From: Luteimonas saliphila
GTDB lineage: Bacteria; Pseudomonadota; Gammaproteobacteria; Xanthomonadales; Xanthomonadaceae
NCBI RefSeq assembly: GCF_016774335.1
Contig: NZ_JAETWA010000014.1
Span: 220,606-284,605 of the forward strand
DNA length: 64,000 nucleotides
Direction: 5' to 3'
In this document: positions 9,044 through 17,554 of the stretch, one piece after another
Layout of the letters: each line of letters starts with the position of its first letter
Numbering within the stretch: the stretch's first letter is position 1
Translations under genes and position numbers: made by a program
The notes under the pieces: model-generated
Told to the model about the DNA's origin: nothing
Seen by the model: only the letters and a program-made list of their open reading frames with translations
Databases searched by the model: none

Positions 9044-10312
9044 ATGCGATATCCGATTCCCGCGCTGCTGGGGCTGTTGCTGTGCATCGTGCTCGCGGGC
9101 TGCGCCCGCGACGACGGCACGACCACGATCCGGTTCTGGGCCATGGGGCGCGAGGCCGAGGTGGTGGCAGGATTGCTCAGCGACTTCGAGCGCGAACACC
9201 CGGGCATCCGCGTCGACCTGCAGCAGATCCCCTGGACCGCCGCGCACGAAAAGCTCCTGACCGCCTTCGCGGCCGACGGCTTGCCCGACATCTGCCAGCT
9301 CGGCAACACCTGGATCGCCGAGTTCGCGATGCTCGACACGCTCGAGCCGCTGCAGGGGAGGGTGGACGCCTCGCAGGTCGTCGAGGAGGCGGACTATTTC
9401 CCCGGCATCTGGGCCACCAACGTGGTCGACGACGTGCTCTACGGCGTGCCGTGGTACGTCGACACGCGCCTGCTGTTCTACCGCAAGGACCTGCTCGCCA
9501 AGGCGGGCTTCGATGCCCCGCCCGCCACCTGGGCCGAATGGGAACGCGCGATGGCGGCGATCGTGCGCGACGGCGCTCCCGGCCGCCACGCGGTGCTGAT
9601 GCCGGTCAACGAGTTCGAGCCGCAGCTCTCCTTCGCGCTGCAGACCGGCGAGCCGCTGCTGCGCGACGACGACCGCTACGGCAATTTCCGCGGTCCCGGC
9701 TTCCGCAAGGCGCTGGCGTTCTATGCCAACGCTTTCGCGCAGGGCTGGGCGCCGCGCATGTCCGATACGCAGATCTCGAACGTCTGGGACGAGTTCTTCC
9801 GCGGTTCCTATGCGTTCTACCTGTCGGGCCCCTGGAACATCCGCGAGTTCCGGCGGCGCCAGCCACCGGAACTGGCCGGAGCCTGGGGCACGATGCCCTT
9901 GCCCGGGCCGGATGGACCGGGTGCGGGGATCGCGGGTGGCACCAGCCTGGTGCTGTTCCGCTCGTCCGAACGCAAGGATGCGGCGTGGAAGCTGGTCGAG
10001 TTCCTGTCGCGGCCCGACATCCAGCAGCGCTTCCACGCGCTGATCGGCGACCTGCCCCCGCGCCGCAGCACCTGGGAGCATCCCGCGCTCGCCGAAGACG
10101 AACTCGCGCGCGCCTTCCGCGACCAGCTCGAGCGCGTACAACCGACGCCGCAGGTGCTGGAGTGGGAGCGTATCGCGCAGGAGATGCGACTGGCGACCGA
10201 GCGCGTGGTGCGCGGCGGGCAGCCGCAGGAGCGGGCGGTCGTCGAACTGGACGCGCGCGTGGATGCGATCCTGGCGAAGCGACGCTGGGTGCGCGAGCGG
10301 GAGGCGCAGTGA
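9044..10312 (+). CDS. Sugar ABC transporter substrate-binding lipoprotein (family 1)
   Basis: This 422-residue periplasmic binding protein belongs to the MalE/extracellular solute-binding family 1. The signal sequence MRYPIPALLGLLLCIVLAGC has a lipobox with Cys20. The mature part starts with TTIRFWAMGREAEV and contains the typical GLPDICQLGNTWIAEF and YGVPWYVDTRLLFYRKDL segments. The ATG at 9044 was chosen because the lipoprotein signal begins there; the frame remains open upstream. It follows the GH144-like lipoprotein by 118 bp and precedes two permeases, so it probably captures oligosaccharides released by that enzyme. The ligand cannot be read from the sequence. Confidence 0.93.
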   Translation: MRYPIPALLGLLLCIVLAGCARDDGTTTIRFWAMGREAEVVAGLLSDFEREHPGIRVDLQQIPWTAAHEKLLTAFAADGLPDICQLGNTWIAEFAMLDTLEPLQGRVDASQVVEEADYFPGIWATNVVDDVLYGVPWYVDTRLLFYRKDLLAKAGFDAPPATWAEWERAMAAIVRDGAPGRHAVLMPVNEFEPQLSFALQTGEPLLRDDDRYGNFRGPGFRKALAFYANAFAQGWAPRMSDTQISNVWDEFFRGSYAFYLSGPWNIREFRRRQPPELAGAWGTMPLPGPDGPGAGIAGGTSLVLFRSSERKDAAWKLVEFLSRPDIQQRFHALIGDLPPRRSTWEHPALAEDELARAFRDQLERVQPTPQVLEWERIAQEMRLATERVVRGGQPQERAVVELDARVDAILAKRRWVREREAQ

Positions 10313-10408
10313 TGAGGTCGCCGACGCGGCACCCGGCGGGAACGGGCGATCCAGGCCTGCGGGGGTCCGGTCGCTGCCGTCGGCGCCGCGCATGCGCGGA
10401 GAGCCCCC

Positions 10409-11287
10409 GTGCGGGCTAGCCTGGCAGGTTGGGTATTCGCCGCGCCGGCGCTGGCGGTGCTCGGCATCTTCTTCGGCCTACCGGTGCTGGCGGCGCTGCT
10501 GTTGAGCCTGACCGATTTCGACCTGTACGCGCTCGCCGATTCAGGCAACCTGCGCTTCGTCGCGCTCGACAACTATCTCGACCTGCTGCGCACGCCGCTG
10601 TTCTGGAAGGCGCTGGGCAATACCTTCTACTTCGTGGTGATCGGCGTTCCGCTGTCGATCGCGGTGTCGCTGGCTGCGGCGCTGCTGCTGAACTCGTCCG
10701 TCGCCAGGATGCGGGCGCTGTTGCGCACCGCGCTGTTCGCGCCGGTGGTGACCACGCTGGTGGCGGTGGCGGTGATCTGGCGCTACCTGTTCCACACCAG
10801 CTACGGTCTGGTGAACTGGGGTCTGGCCCAGGTCGGCATCGCGCCGGTGGACTGGCTGGGCGACCCGCGCTGGGCGATGCCGACGATCATCCTGTTCGCG
10901 GTGTGGAAGAACTTCGGCTACAACATGGTGATCTTTCTCGCCGGCCTGCAGGCGATTCCCGGCGACCTGTACGAAGCCGCGCGCATCGACGGCGCTTCGC
11001 GCTGGCGCCAGTTCATCCACATCACCCTGCCGCAGCTCGGTCCGGTGCTGCTGGTGGTCGGCGTGATCACGGTGTCGGGCTATTTCCAGCTGTTCGCCGA
11101 ACCCTACGTGATGACCCGCGGCGATCCGCTGCAGAGCACGGTGAGCGTGCTGTACTACATGTTCGAGGAAGGCTTCAAATGGTGGAACCTCGGCCGCGCG
11201 TCGGCGGTGGCGTTCCTGCTGTTCCTGATCATCCTCGCCGCGACGACCCTGCTGCTGCGCGTCGGGCGCAGAAAGGGGCTGGTATGA
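10409..11287 (+). CDS. Sugar ABC transporter permease (MalF type)
   Basis: This 292-residue inner-membrane permease has six predicted hydrophobic segments and the EAA loop EAARIDGASRWRQF that docks the ATPase. Its start appears to be the GTG at 10409, directly followed by RASLAGWVFAAPALAVLG, the normal N-terminus of short MalF-like permeases. The stop overlaps the start of the next permease by ATGA, implying translational coupling. The gap of 96 bp after the binding-protein gene contains no convincing gene. No ATPase gene follows; the likely partner is at 24249-25343. Confidence 0.93.
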   Translation: MRASLAGWVFAAPALAVLGIFFGLPVLAALLLSLTDFDLYALADSGNLRFVALDNYLDLLRTPLFWKALGNTFYFVVIGVPLSIAVSLAAALLLNSSVARMRALLRTALFAPVVTTLVAVAVIWRYLFHTSYGLVNWGLAQVGIAPVDWLGDPRWAMPTIILFAVWKNFGYNMVIFLAGLQAIPGDLYEAARIDGASRWRQFIHITLPQLGPVLLVVGVITVSGYFQLFAEPYVMTRGDPLQSTVSVLYYMFEEGFKWWNLGRASAVAFLLFLIILAATTLLLRVGRRKGLV

Positions 11288-12117
11288 GCGGCGTCGGTCA
11301 ATCGTGGTGGCACGTGTCGCGGGTCAACGGCGCGCTGCTGGTGCTGTCGGTACTGAGCCTGGCGCCGCTGCTGTGGATGGCCTCGGTGTCGTTCATGCCG
11401 CGCGGCGAAGCCAGCCAGTTCCCGCCGCCGTTCCTGCCGTCCGCGTTCACTCTCGACAACTACCGCGAGCTGTTCGCCAGGACCGGCGTGAGCCGCAACT
11501 TCGGCAACAGCCTGCTGGTCTCCGCGGCGATCACGCTGCTGTCGCTGCTGGTCAACACCATGGCCGGCTATGCCTTCGCCAAGCTGCGCTTCCGCGGCCG
11601 CGAACGGATCTTCCAGCTGCTACTCGCCGCACTGGTGATACCGGCGCAGGTGGCGATGCTGCCGCTGTTCCTGCTGATGAAGCAGCTTGGGCTGGTGAAC
11701 AGCTACTGGGGCGTGATCATCCCCGGCATGGCGACGGTGTTCGGCATCTTCCTGGTACGGCAGTACGCACGCAGCATCCCCGACGACCTGATCGAGGCGG
11801 CGCGGATCGACGGCGCCGGCGAACTCCGGATCTTCTTCCAGGTGGTACTGCCCATGCTCAAGCCGGTGCTGGTCACCCTGGCCACCTTCACCTTCATGGG
11901 CGCGTGGAACGACTTCATGTGGCCGCTGATCGTGCTCACCGACCAGGAGCGCTACACGCTGCCGGTCGCGCTCGCCGCGCTCTCGCGCGAGCACATCATG
12001 GACGTGGAGCTGATGATGGCCGGCGCGATGGTCACCGTGCTGCCGGTGCTGCTGCTGTTCCTGCTGCTGCAGCGCTACTACATCCAGGGCCTGCTACTCG
12101 GGAGTGTGAAAGGGTGA
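11284..12117 (+). CDS. Sugar ABC transporter permease (MalG type)
   Basis: This 277-residue inner-membrane permease has six hydrophobic segments and an EAA loop (EAARIDGAGELRIFFQVVLP). It begins at an ATG that overlaps the previous stop as ATGA, so the two permeases are probably made in equal amounts. It completes the membrane part of a carbohydrate importer of the CUT1 class. The frame is also open far upstream through the preceding gene, but homology starts only at 11284. It ends seven bases before a block of 120-bp tandem repeats. Confidence 0.93.
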   Translation: MSGVGQSWWHVSRVNGALLVLSVLSLAPLLWMASVSFMPRGEASQFPPPFLPSAFTLDNYRELFARTGVSRNFGNSLLVSAAITLLSLLVNTMAGYAFAKLRFRGRERIFQLLLAALVIPAQVAMLPLFLLMKQLGLVNSYWGVIIPGMATVFGIFLVRQYARSIPDDLIEAARIDGAGELRIFFQVVLPMLKPVLVTLATFTFMGAWNDFMWPLIVLTDQERYTLPVALAALSREHIMDVELMMAGAMVTVLPVLLLFLLLQRYYIQGLLLGSVKG

Positions 12118-12123
12118 GGGCGG

Positions 12124-12600
12124 GCGCTTGCGAGGCACTGCCTCGCGCCCGCCCGAACGCCCGGCCAAGGATGGCCGGGCCGGCGGCTCCGGAGCCTGTG
12201 AAGTCCCGCCATGGATGGCCGCAAGAAGATAATTGCGCAACGCGCGCTTGCGAGCCACTGGCTCGCGCGCCCGCGAACGCCCGGCCAAGGATGGCCGGGC
12301 CGGCGGCTCCGGAGCCTGTGAAGTCCCGCCATGGATGGCCGCAAGAAGATAATTGCGCAACGCGCGCTTGCGAGCCATTGGCTCGCGCGCCCGCGAACGC
12401 CCGGCCAAGGATGGTCGGGCCGGCGGCTCCGGAGCCTGTGAAGTCCCGCCATGGGTGGCCGCAAGAAAATAGTTGCGCAACGCGCGCTTGCGAGGCACTG
12501 CCTCGCGCCATGGCGGAACGGCCGGGCCGGTGGGCACCGGAGGAGCCCGCGCTGTCGCGCCATCGATGGCCCAGTGCGAAGAACAGCAAATCGCAGGATC
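12124..12600 (+). repeat. 120-bp tandem repeat, three full units and one degenerate unit
   Basis: Units begin with GCGCTTGCGAG at 12124, 12244, 12364 and 12484, exactly 120 bp apart. The first three are nearly identical and the fourth is degenerate. Each contains hairpins: a 7-bp stem written GCGAGGC/GCCTCGC in units 1 and 4 but GCGAGCC/GGCTCGC in units 2 and 3, a CCCGGCC/GGCCGGG stem (one mismatch in unit 3), and the palindrome GGCTCCGGAGCC. The block fills most of the 517-bp gap between a permease gene and the next CDS. Because 120 is divisible by three, reading frames stay open through it, but no translation signal supports a protein. Confidence 0.9.
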
Positions 12601-12634
12601 GCCACGGAAAGCAACCGGAAGACACTGGATCCAG

Positions 12635-15600
12635 ATGCAGACTACGAACATGATCGACGGACACCACCACACGGCGGCAAGCGAACGTTTCACCCACGCT
12701 CTCGCAGTCGCGATGCTCACCTTCGCATGTTTTCTTTCGCAGGCGCTGGCGCCGGCGCACGCCCAGCCGATGCCGCCCGCGATCGAACTCCCGCCGGATC
12801 CCCCCCGCCTGCTCGACGGCTTCGACGATCCCGCGCCCTGGCGCGTCGTCACTTCGAACCAGGTCAGCGGCAGCGTGCGTGCGGTCGAAGGCGACGGCGG
12901 CGGCGCCGTGTGCCTGAACTACGATTTCAACGGCGTTTCCGGCTACGTCGGCATCCAGCGCGACCTGCCGATCGACTACCCCGGCAACTTCGCCTTCTCG
13001 TTCCGCCTGCGCGGAGACTCGCCGGACAACGACCTGCAGTTCAAGCTGGTCGACGCCAGCGGCGACAACGTCTGGTGGGTGAACCGGCCGAAGTACGACT
13101 ACCCGCGGCAATGGACGCCTGTGCGCTACAAGCGCCGTCACATCGACAAGGCATGGGGACCGGACCCGGACCCGGTTTTGCGCCGGAGCGAGAAGCTCGA
13201 GTTCACCATCTACAACAACGTCGGCGGTCGCGGCAGCGTGTGTTTCGACACACTGGTATTCGAGCCGTTGCCGGCCGACGACGACAGCCCGCTGCGCGCC
13301 GACGCCGTCGCCACCGCGGGCGATGCGACGCTCGCGGTCGATGGCAGGATGGGCACCGCGTGGCGCGTGGACAAGTCGACGCTGCCGCAACGGCTGGTGC
13401 TCGACCTGGGCAAGGTCCGCGAGTTCGGCGGCCTGCGCCTGCGCTGGGATGGAAAGGATTACCCGTCGCGTTACCGGATCAGCGTGTCCGACGACGGCGC
13501 GGCCTGGCGCGAGGTGCGCGCAGTGACCGCCGGCAACGGCGGCGACGACTGGATCGCGCTTCCGGAGTCCGAGGCGCGCTACATCGCCTTCGACCTCGTC
13601 GACGGGCCGATACGACGCTTCGCCCTATTCGAGGCGAACGTCGAACCGCTGGCGTTCGCGGCGATGCCGAACGATTTCATCGGCTCGATGGCCGCGCACG
13701 CGCCCAGGGGCTGGTTTCCGCGCGGCTTCAGCGGCGAGCAAGCGTACTGGACGATCCTGGGGCTCGATGGCGGCGCGCAGCAGGGGCTGATCGGAGAGGA
13801 CGGCGCGGTGGAGGTGGCCAAGGGCGGTTTCAGCATCGAGCCGTTCGTGCTGGTGGATGGCACGCTGGCCTCCTGGGCCGACGTGGCGACCACCCAGTCG
13901 CTGCAGGACGGCTACCTGCCGATCCCTGCGGTGCACTGGCAGCGCGACGACCTGGCACTCGACGTCACCGCGTTCGCGCATGGCACACCGCGCGAGTCGC
14001 GCCTGGTCGTGCGCTACCGGCTGTCCAACCCGGGTGGCAAGGCGCGCGACTACACGCTGGCGCTGGCGCTGCGGCCGTTCCAGGTGAATCCGCCCAGCCA
14101 GTTCCTCAATACGCGCGGCGGCGTCAGTCCGATCGGTGCGATGTCGATCGACGGCGGCACCGTGTCCGTCGACGGCAGGCCGAGGGTGTTCGCCAAGCAG
14201 TTGCCGAGCGCCGCGTTCGCCACGATGTTCGATGCGGGCATGGCGGTGTCGCACCTCGCCGCCTCGCGCACGCCCGCCACGACGAGCGTGGCGGATCCGA
14301 CCGGGCTCGCTTCCGGCGCCCTGCTGTACCGGATGCGTCTTGCGCCGTGGGAAACGCGCACCATCGAGGTGATGGTGCCGATGACCGGCACCGCCGCGCT
14401 CGCGCGCCGCTGGTGGGACGCGGAGGCGCTGCAGGCCGAGACCGCAGCGATGTGGCGCGACAAGCTCGACCGCGTGACGCTGACCGTGCCGCCGCAGGGA
14501 CAGGCGCTGGCCGACACGTTGCGCACCTCGCTGGCACACATGCTGATCTCGCGGATCGGCCCGCGCCTGCAGCCGGGCACGCGTTCGTACGCGCGCAGCT
14601 GGATCCGCGACGGCGCGATGATCTCGGAAGGGCTGCTGCGCATGGACCGCCCCGACGTGGTGCGCGAGTACGTGGAGTGGTATGCGCCCTACCAGTTCGA
14701 CAACGGCAAGGTGCCGTGTTGCGTCGACGACCGCGGCAGCGATCCGGTGCCGGAGAACGACAGCCACGGCGAGCTGATCTTCAACATCGCCGAGTACTGG
14801 CGCCACACCGGCGACCTCGCCTTCCTGGAACGGATGTGGACGCACGTCGATGGCGCGTATCGCTACATGGAGGAATTGCGCCTGTCGGAGCGCACGGCCG
14901 CGAACCGGCGGCTCAATCGCGCGTTCTACGGGATGATGCCGGCCTCGATCAGCCACGAGGGATACTCGGCCAAGCCGATGCACTCGTACTGGGACAACTT
15001 CTGGGCGCTGCGCGGCTACAAGGATGCGGTGGAGGTCGCGCAGGCGTTGGGCAAGGCCGAAGAGGCGGCGCGGATGGCGGCGTCACGCGACCAGTTCCAT
15101 GGAGACCTGATGGATTCGCTGCGGGCCGCGGCGGACCTGCACGACATCGACTTCCTGCCCGGCGCGGCCGAACTGGGGGATTTCGATCCGACCTCCACCA
15201 CCATCGCGCTCGCGCCCGGCGGCGAGCAGGAGCGCCTGCCGCAGGACCTGCTGCACAACACCTTCGAGCAGTACTGGTCGCGCTTCCTCGACCGCCGCGA
15301 CGGACGCCTGGAATGGAAGGACTACACGCCCTACGAATGGCGCAACGTGGCGGCGTTCGTGCGGCTGGGCTGGCGCGAGCGGGCGCAGGAGGTGGTCGAC
15401 TTCTTCTTCGCCGATCGTGCGCCGCAGGCCTGGAACCAGTGGGGCGAGGTGGTTTCGCGCACGCCGCGCAAGCCGTTCTTCCTCGGCGACCTGCCGCATG
15501 CGTGGGTCGGGTCGGACTTCGTGCGTTCCGCGCTGGACATGTTCGCCTATCCGCGCGAGCGCGACGACAGCCTGGTGCTCGCGGCGGGCGTGCCGGTGGA

Positions 15601-15940
15601 CTGGCTGGACGGCAGCGGTGTCGGCATCGCGGGATTGCGCACGGCCTCGGGTCCGCTCGCCTACCGCTTGCGGCGTGACGGCGGATCGCTGCTGCTGGAG
15701 GTCGACGATTCCGGCCTGCGGTTACCGTCGGGTGGGCTGGTGCTGCCGTGGCCGCTGGCAGGCGAGCCGGGCGAAACCAGCATCGAGTCGGGCGCGGCGC
15801 AGTGGAACGGGCGCGAGCTGTGGGTGACCGCCTTGCCTGCACGAATCCGCATCACTGCGGAAGCCGTGGAAGGGGGAAAGGGCGGCGAGGACAGGGCAGG
15901 TGCAGCGGAGATGACCAGCCCGGACTCTCCATCGCGCTAA
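12635..15940 (+). CDS. Secreted discoidin-domain, six-hairpin glycosidase-like protein
   Basis: This protein of about 1101 residues has an N-terminal signal region ending near APAHAQ. It then has a sugar-binding-like beta domain, an F5/8 type C (discoidin)-like domain with TLPQRLVLDLGKV and LRLRWDGKDYP, a central beta-sandwich and a C-terminal helical barrel. The barrel has YARSWIRDGAMISEGLL, SISHEGYSAKPMHSYWDNFW and YTPYEWRNVAAF. The ATG at 12635 is the first before the signal peptide, although its ribosome site is weak; 12650 is an alternative. The C-terminal third is paralogous to the gene at 1-1164. It is probably a periplasmic or surface glycan-degrading enzyme of the same pathway; catalytic residues and substrate are not identified. 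Confidence 0.82.
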   Translation: MQTTNMIDGHHHTAASERFTHALAVAMLTFACFLSQALAPAHAQPMPPAIELPPDPPRLLDGFDDPAPWRVVTSNQVSGSVRAVEGDGGGAVCLNYDFNGVSGYVGIQRDLPIDYPGNFAFSFRLRGDSPDNDLQFKLVDASGDNVWWVNRPKYDYPRQWTPVRYKRRHIDKAWGPDPDPVLRRSEKLEFTIYNNVGGRGSVCFDTLVFEPLPADDDSPLRADAVATAGDATLAVDGRMGTAWRVDKSTLPQRLVLDLGKVREFGGLRLRWDGKDYPSRYRISVSDDGAAWREVRAVTAGNGGDDWIALPESEARYIAFDLVDGPIRRFALFEANVEPLAFAAMPNDFIGSMAAHAPRGWFPRGFSGEQAYWTILGLDGGAQQGLIGEDGAVEVAKGGFSIEPFVLVDGTLASWADVATTQSLQDGYLPIPAVHWQRDDLALDVTAFAHGTPRESRLVVRYRLSNPGGKARDYTLALALRPFQVNPPSQFLNTRGGVSPIGAMSIDGGTVSVDGRPRVFAKQLPSAAFATMFDAGMAVSHLAASRTPATTSVADPTGLASGALLYRMRLAPWETRTIEVMVPMTGTAALARRWWDAEALQAETAAMWRDKLDRVTLTVPPQGQALADTLRTSLAHMLISRIGPRLQPGTRSYARSWIRDGAMISEGLLRMDRPDVVREYVEWYAPYQFDNGKVPCCVDDRGSDPVPENDSHGELIFNIAEYWRHTGDLAFLERMWTHVDGAYRYMEELRLSERTAANRRLNRAFYGMMPASISHEGYSAKPMHSYWDNFWALRGYKDAVEVAQALGKAEEAARMAASRDQFHGDLMDSLRAAADLHDIDFLPGAAELGDFDPTSTTIALAPGGEQERLPQDLLHNTFEQYWSRFLDRRDGRLEWKDYTPYEWRNVAAFVRLGWRERAQEVVDFFFADRAPQAWNQWGEVVSRTPRKPFFLGDLPHAWVGSDFVRSALDMFAYPRERDDSLVLAAGVPVDWLDGSGVGIAGLRTASGPLAYRLRRDGGSLLLEVDDSGLRLPSGGLVLPWPLAGEPGETSIESGAAQWNGRELWVTALPARIRITAEAVEGGKGGEDRAGAAEMTSPDSPSR

Positions 15941-16019
15941 GCTCCCGCTTCCAGAATCCGAATCACGGTTCCCGACCCCGGCGCTCGCCATCTCCCGCGC
16001 CCGGCATCGACGCGACGAC

Positions 16020-16685
16020 ATGGTCCGAACCCGATCCAACGCATTCCCGCTCTGGCCGCTGCCGCTCGCGATCGCGGCGACGTTCACCTTCGCCGCGCAC
16101 CTCGCATTGTGGCTGTCGATCCGCGACGGCTATGTCGAGGCCTGCGTGCCGGTGCTGGAGGGCTGCACCTCGATCAGCGGCGCCGCGCGCCATGGCCTCG
16201 GCAACCACCTGTTCCGCCTCCTGGTGCTGCCATGCGCGTTGCTGCTCGGCCTGCACTGGTGGCTGGCGTCGCGCTGGCTGGGGCGCCACCGGGACGTGGC
16301 GTGGCTGGGCGCGATTGCCGCGGTGGCGCTGGCGGTCTACGCGACCTTCCTGGGCACCGACGGCGACACGTACCGGTTCCTGCGACGCTACGGCGTGGTC
16401 TGCTTCTTCGGTTTCGGCTACCTCGCGCAGTTGCGTTTCCTGCACGGCGCGCGAGGCGATGCGCGGAGTGGTCCGAACCTGTTCCGGGCCATGCTCGCGG
16501 TCAGCGCGACGATGCTGCTGCTCGGCGTGGGCAACGTCGCGGCGAGTGCGCTGGTCGGGGACGAAGACCTGAAGGACCGGATCGAGAACGCGCTCGAATG
16601 GCAGCTCGGCTGGCTGCTGGCGGCGTGGTACGTGTTGCAAGCCGTCTGCTGGAGGCGGGCTGGCGCGAAGCTTGCGCTCGATTGA
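16020..16685 (+). CDS. Conserved membrane protein of unknown function
   Basis: This 221-residue protein has about six hydrophobic segments, starting LWPLPLAIAATFTFAAHLAL and ending LGWLLAAWYVLQAV. Between helices 1 and 2 is an extracytoplasmic loop with two Cys (EACVPVLEGCTSISGAARHG). The arrangement of that loop followed by FRLLVLPCALLLGLHW vaguely recalls Frag1/DRAM/Sfk1-like membrane proteins, but this is not a firm match. It lies between the discoidin/glycosidase gene and the convergent eda gene. No function is proposed. Confidence 0.75.
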   Translation: MVRTRSNAFPLWPLPLAIAATFTFAAHLALWLSIRDGYVEACVPVLEGCTSISGAARHGLGNHLFRLLVLPCALLLGLHWWLASRWLGRHRDVAWLGAIAAVALAVYATFLGTDGDTYRFLRRYGVVCFFGFGYLAQLRFLHGARGDARSGPNLFRAMLAVSATMLLLGVGNVAASALVGDEDLKDRIENALEWQLGWLLAAWYVLQAVCWRRAGAKLALD

Positions 16686-16729
16686 ATCGCAGACATCACG
16701 GCGGGCGCGCGGGGCGCTTCCGCCGGCAT

Positions 16730-17392
16730 TCAGTGGAGCGCGCGCGCCTGGGCGATGATCGCCGCGGCCTTCGTGGCGCTTTCGCGAACCTTCGTCCATT
16801 CGCCCGCTGCCAGCCACTCCTTGGGCACCATCCACGAGCCGCCGATGCACGGCACGTTGGGCTGGGCGAGGAACTCGCCGGCATTGGCCTCGGTGATGCC
16901 GCCGGTCGGGCACAGCTTCAGCGCAGCGAGCGGGCCGGCCAGCCCCTTGAGCATCGACAGACCGCCCACGGCGGTGGCCGGGAACAGTTTGCAGCAGCGG
17001 AAGCCCAGCGACATCAAGCGCAGGAATTCGGTCGGCGTGGCGCCGCCGGGCACCGCGGGAATCGATGCCAGCACCAGCGCCTCGGCCAGTGCGGGCGGGG
17101 TGCCGGGCGTGACCAGGAAATCCGCGCCGGCGTCGATCGACTGGCGGATGTGCGTTTCGTCGAGCACGGTGCCGGCGCCGATGACGATGCCGGGCAGTTC
17201 CTTCTTCAGTGCCGCCAGTGCGTCCAGCGCGGCCGGCGTACGCAGGGTGAGTTCGAGCGAGGTCAGGCCGCCTTCCAGCAGCGCCTCGGCGATGCGGCGT
17301 CCCTGGTCGACGCTGTCGACGGTGATCACCGGCAGGATGCCGGCATCGCGCAGCAACTGTTCGGCGCGGTTCTGGAGAGCTTCGATGGTCAT
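16730..17392 (-). CDS. eda: 2-dehydro-3-deoxy-phosphogluconate (KDPG) aldolase
   Basis: This 220-residue class I aldolase splits KDPG into pyruvate and glyceraldehyde 3-phosphate, the last step of the Entner-Doudoroff pathway; the family also acts on 4-hydroxy-2-oxoglutarate. The Schiff-base Lys135 is in CCKLFPAT, the catalytic Glu47 in LELTLRT, and the phosphate-binding GGI and GGSW motifs are present. Length is normal. It is the last gene of the bgl-zwf-glk-pgl-edd-eda cluster. No Shine-Dalgarno sequence precedes its ATG; instead an arm of a long inverted repeat reaches almost to the start codon, which may limit its translation. Confidence 0.97.
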   Translation of the reverse strand: MTIEALQNRAEQLLRDAGILPVITVDSVDQGRRIAEALLEGGLTSLELTLRTPAALDALAALKKELPGIVIGAGTVLDETHIRQSIDAGADFLVTPGTPPALAEALVLASIPAVPGGATPTEFLRLMSLGFRCCKLFPATAVGGLSMLKGLAGPLAALKLCPTGGITEANAGEFLAQPNVPCIGGSWMVPKEWLAAGEWTKVRESATKAAAIIAQARALH

Positions 17393-17397
17393 GGGTG

Positions 17398-17554
17398 GTG
17401 ATTGGTGATTGGTGGATTTGTGATTCGTGATTGGTGATTAGTGGTTCGTGGTCCGAGGCGACGGTCGGCCTCCATGCGCGCAGCAGAATGGCGGCAGCGC
17501 GGGAGGATCAAGGTCGCAGCTTTCGAATCACCAATCACGAATCCACCAATCACG
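17398..17554. repeat. Inverted clusters of GTGATTN heptamers between edd and eda
   Basis: At 17398-17454 there are eight tandem units close to GTGATTN. At 17525-17554 there are about four more in the opposite orientation, the last overlapping the edd stop codon. The two clusters can pair over roughly 28 bp around a spacer of about 70 bp. On the minus-strand transcript the second arm lies directly before the eda start codon, where no ribosome site is visible. Stretches of this kind look like a dispersed intergenic repeat that has settled inside the operon. Confidence 0.8.

Noticed and set aside
12124..12600. Possible CRISPR array
   Set aside because: Units are whole 120-bp tandem copies without unique spacers, and no cas genes are present.
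11304..12653. 449-codon frame with a 40-residue repeat, running through the permease and the 120-bp array
   Set aside because: Its first part is out of frame with the permease and the repeat part has no ribosome site. Open frames here follow from the 120-bp period being divisible by three.
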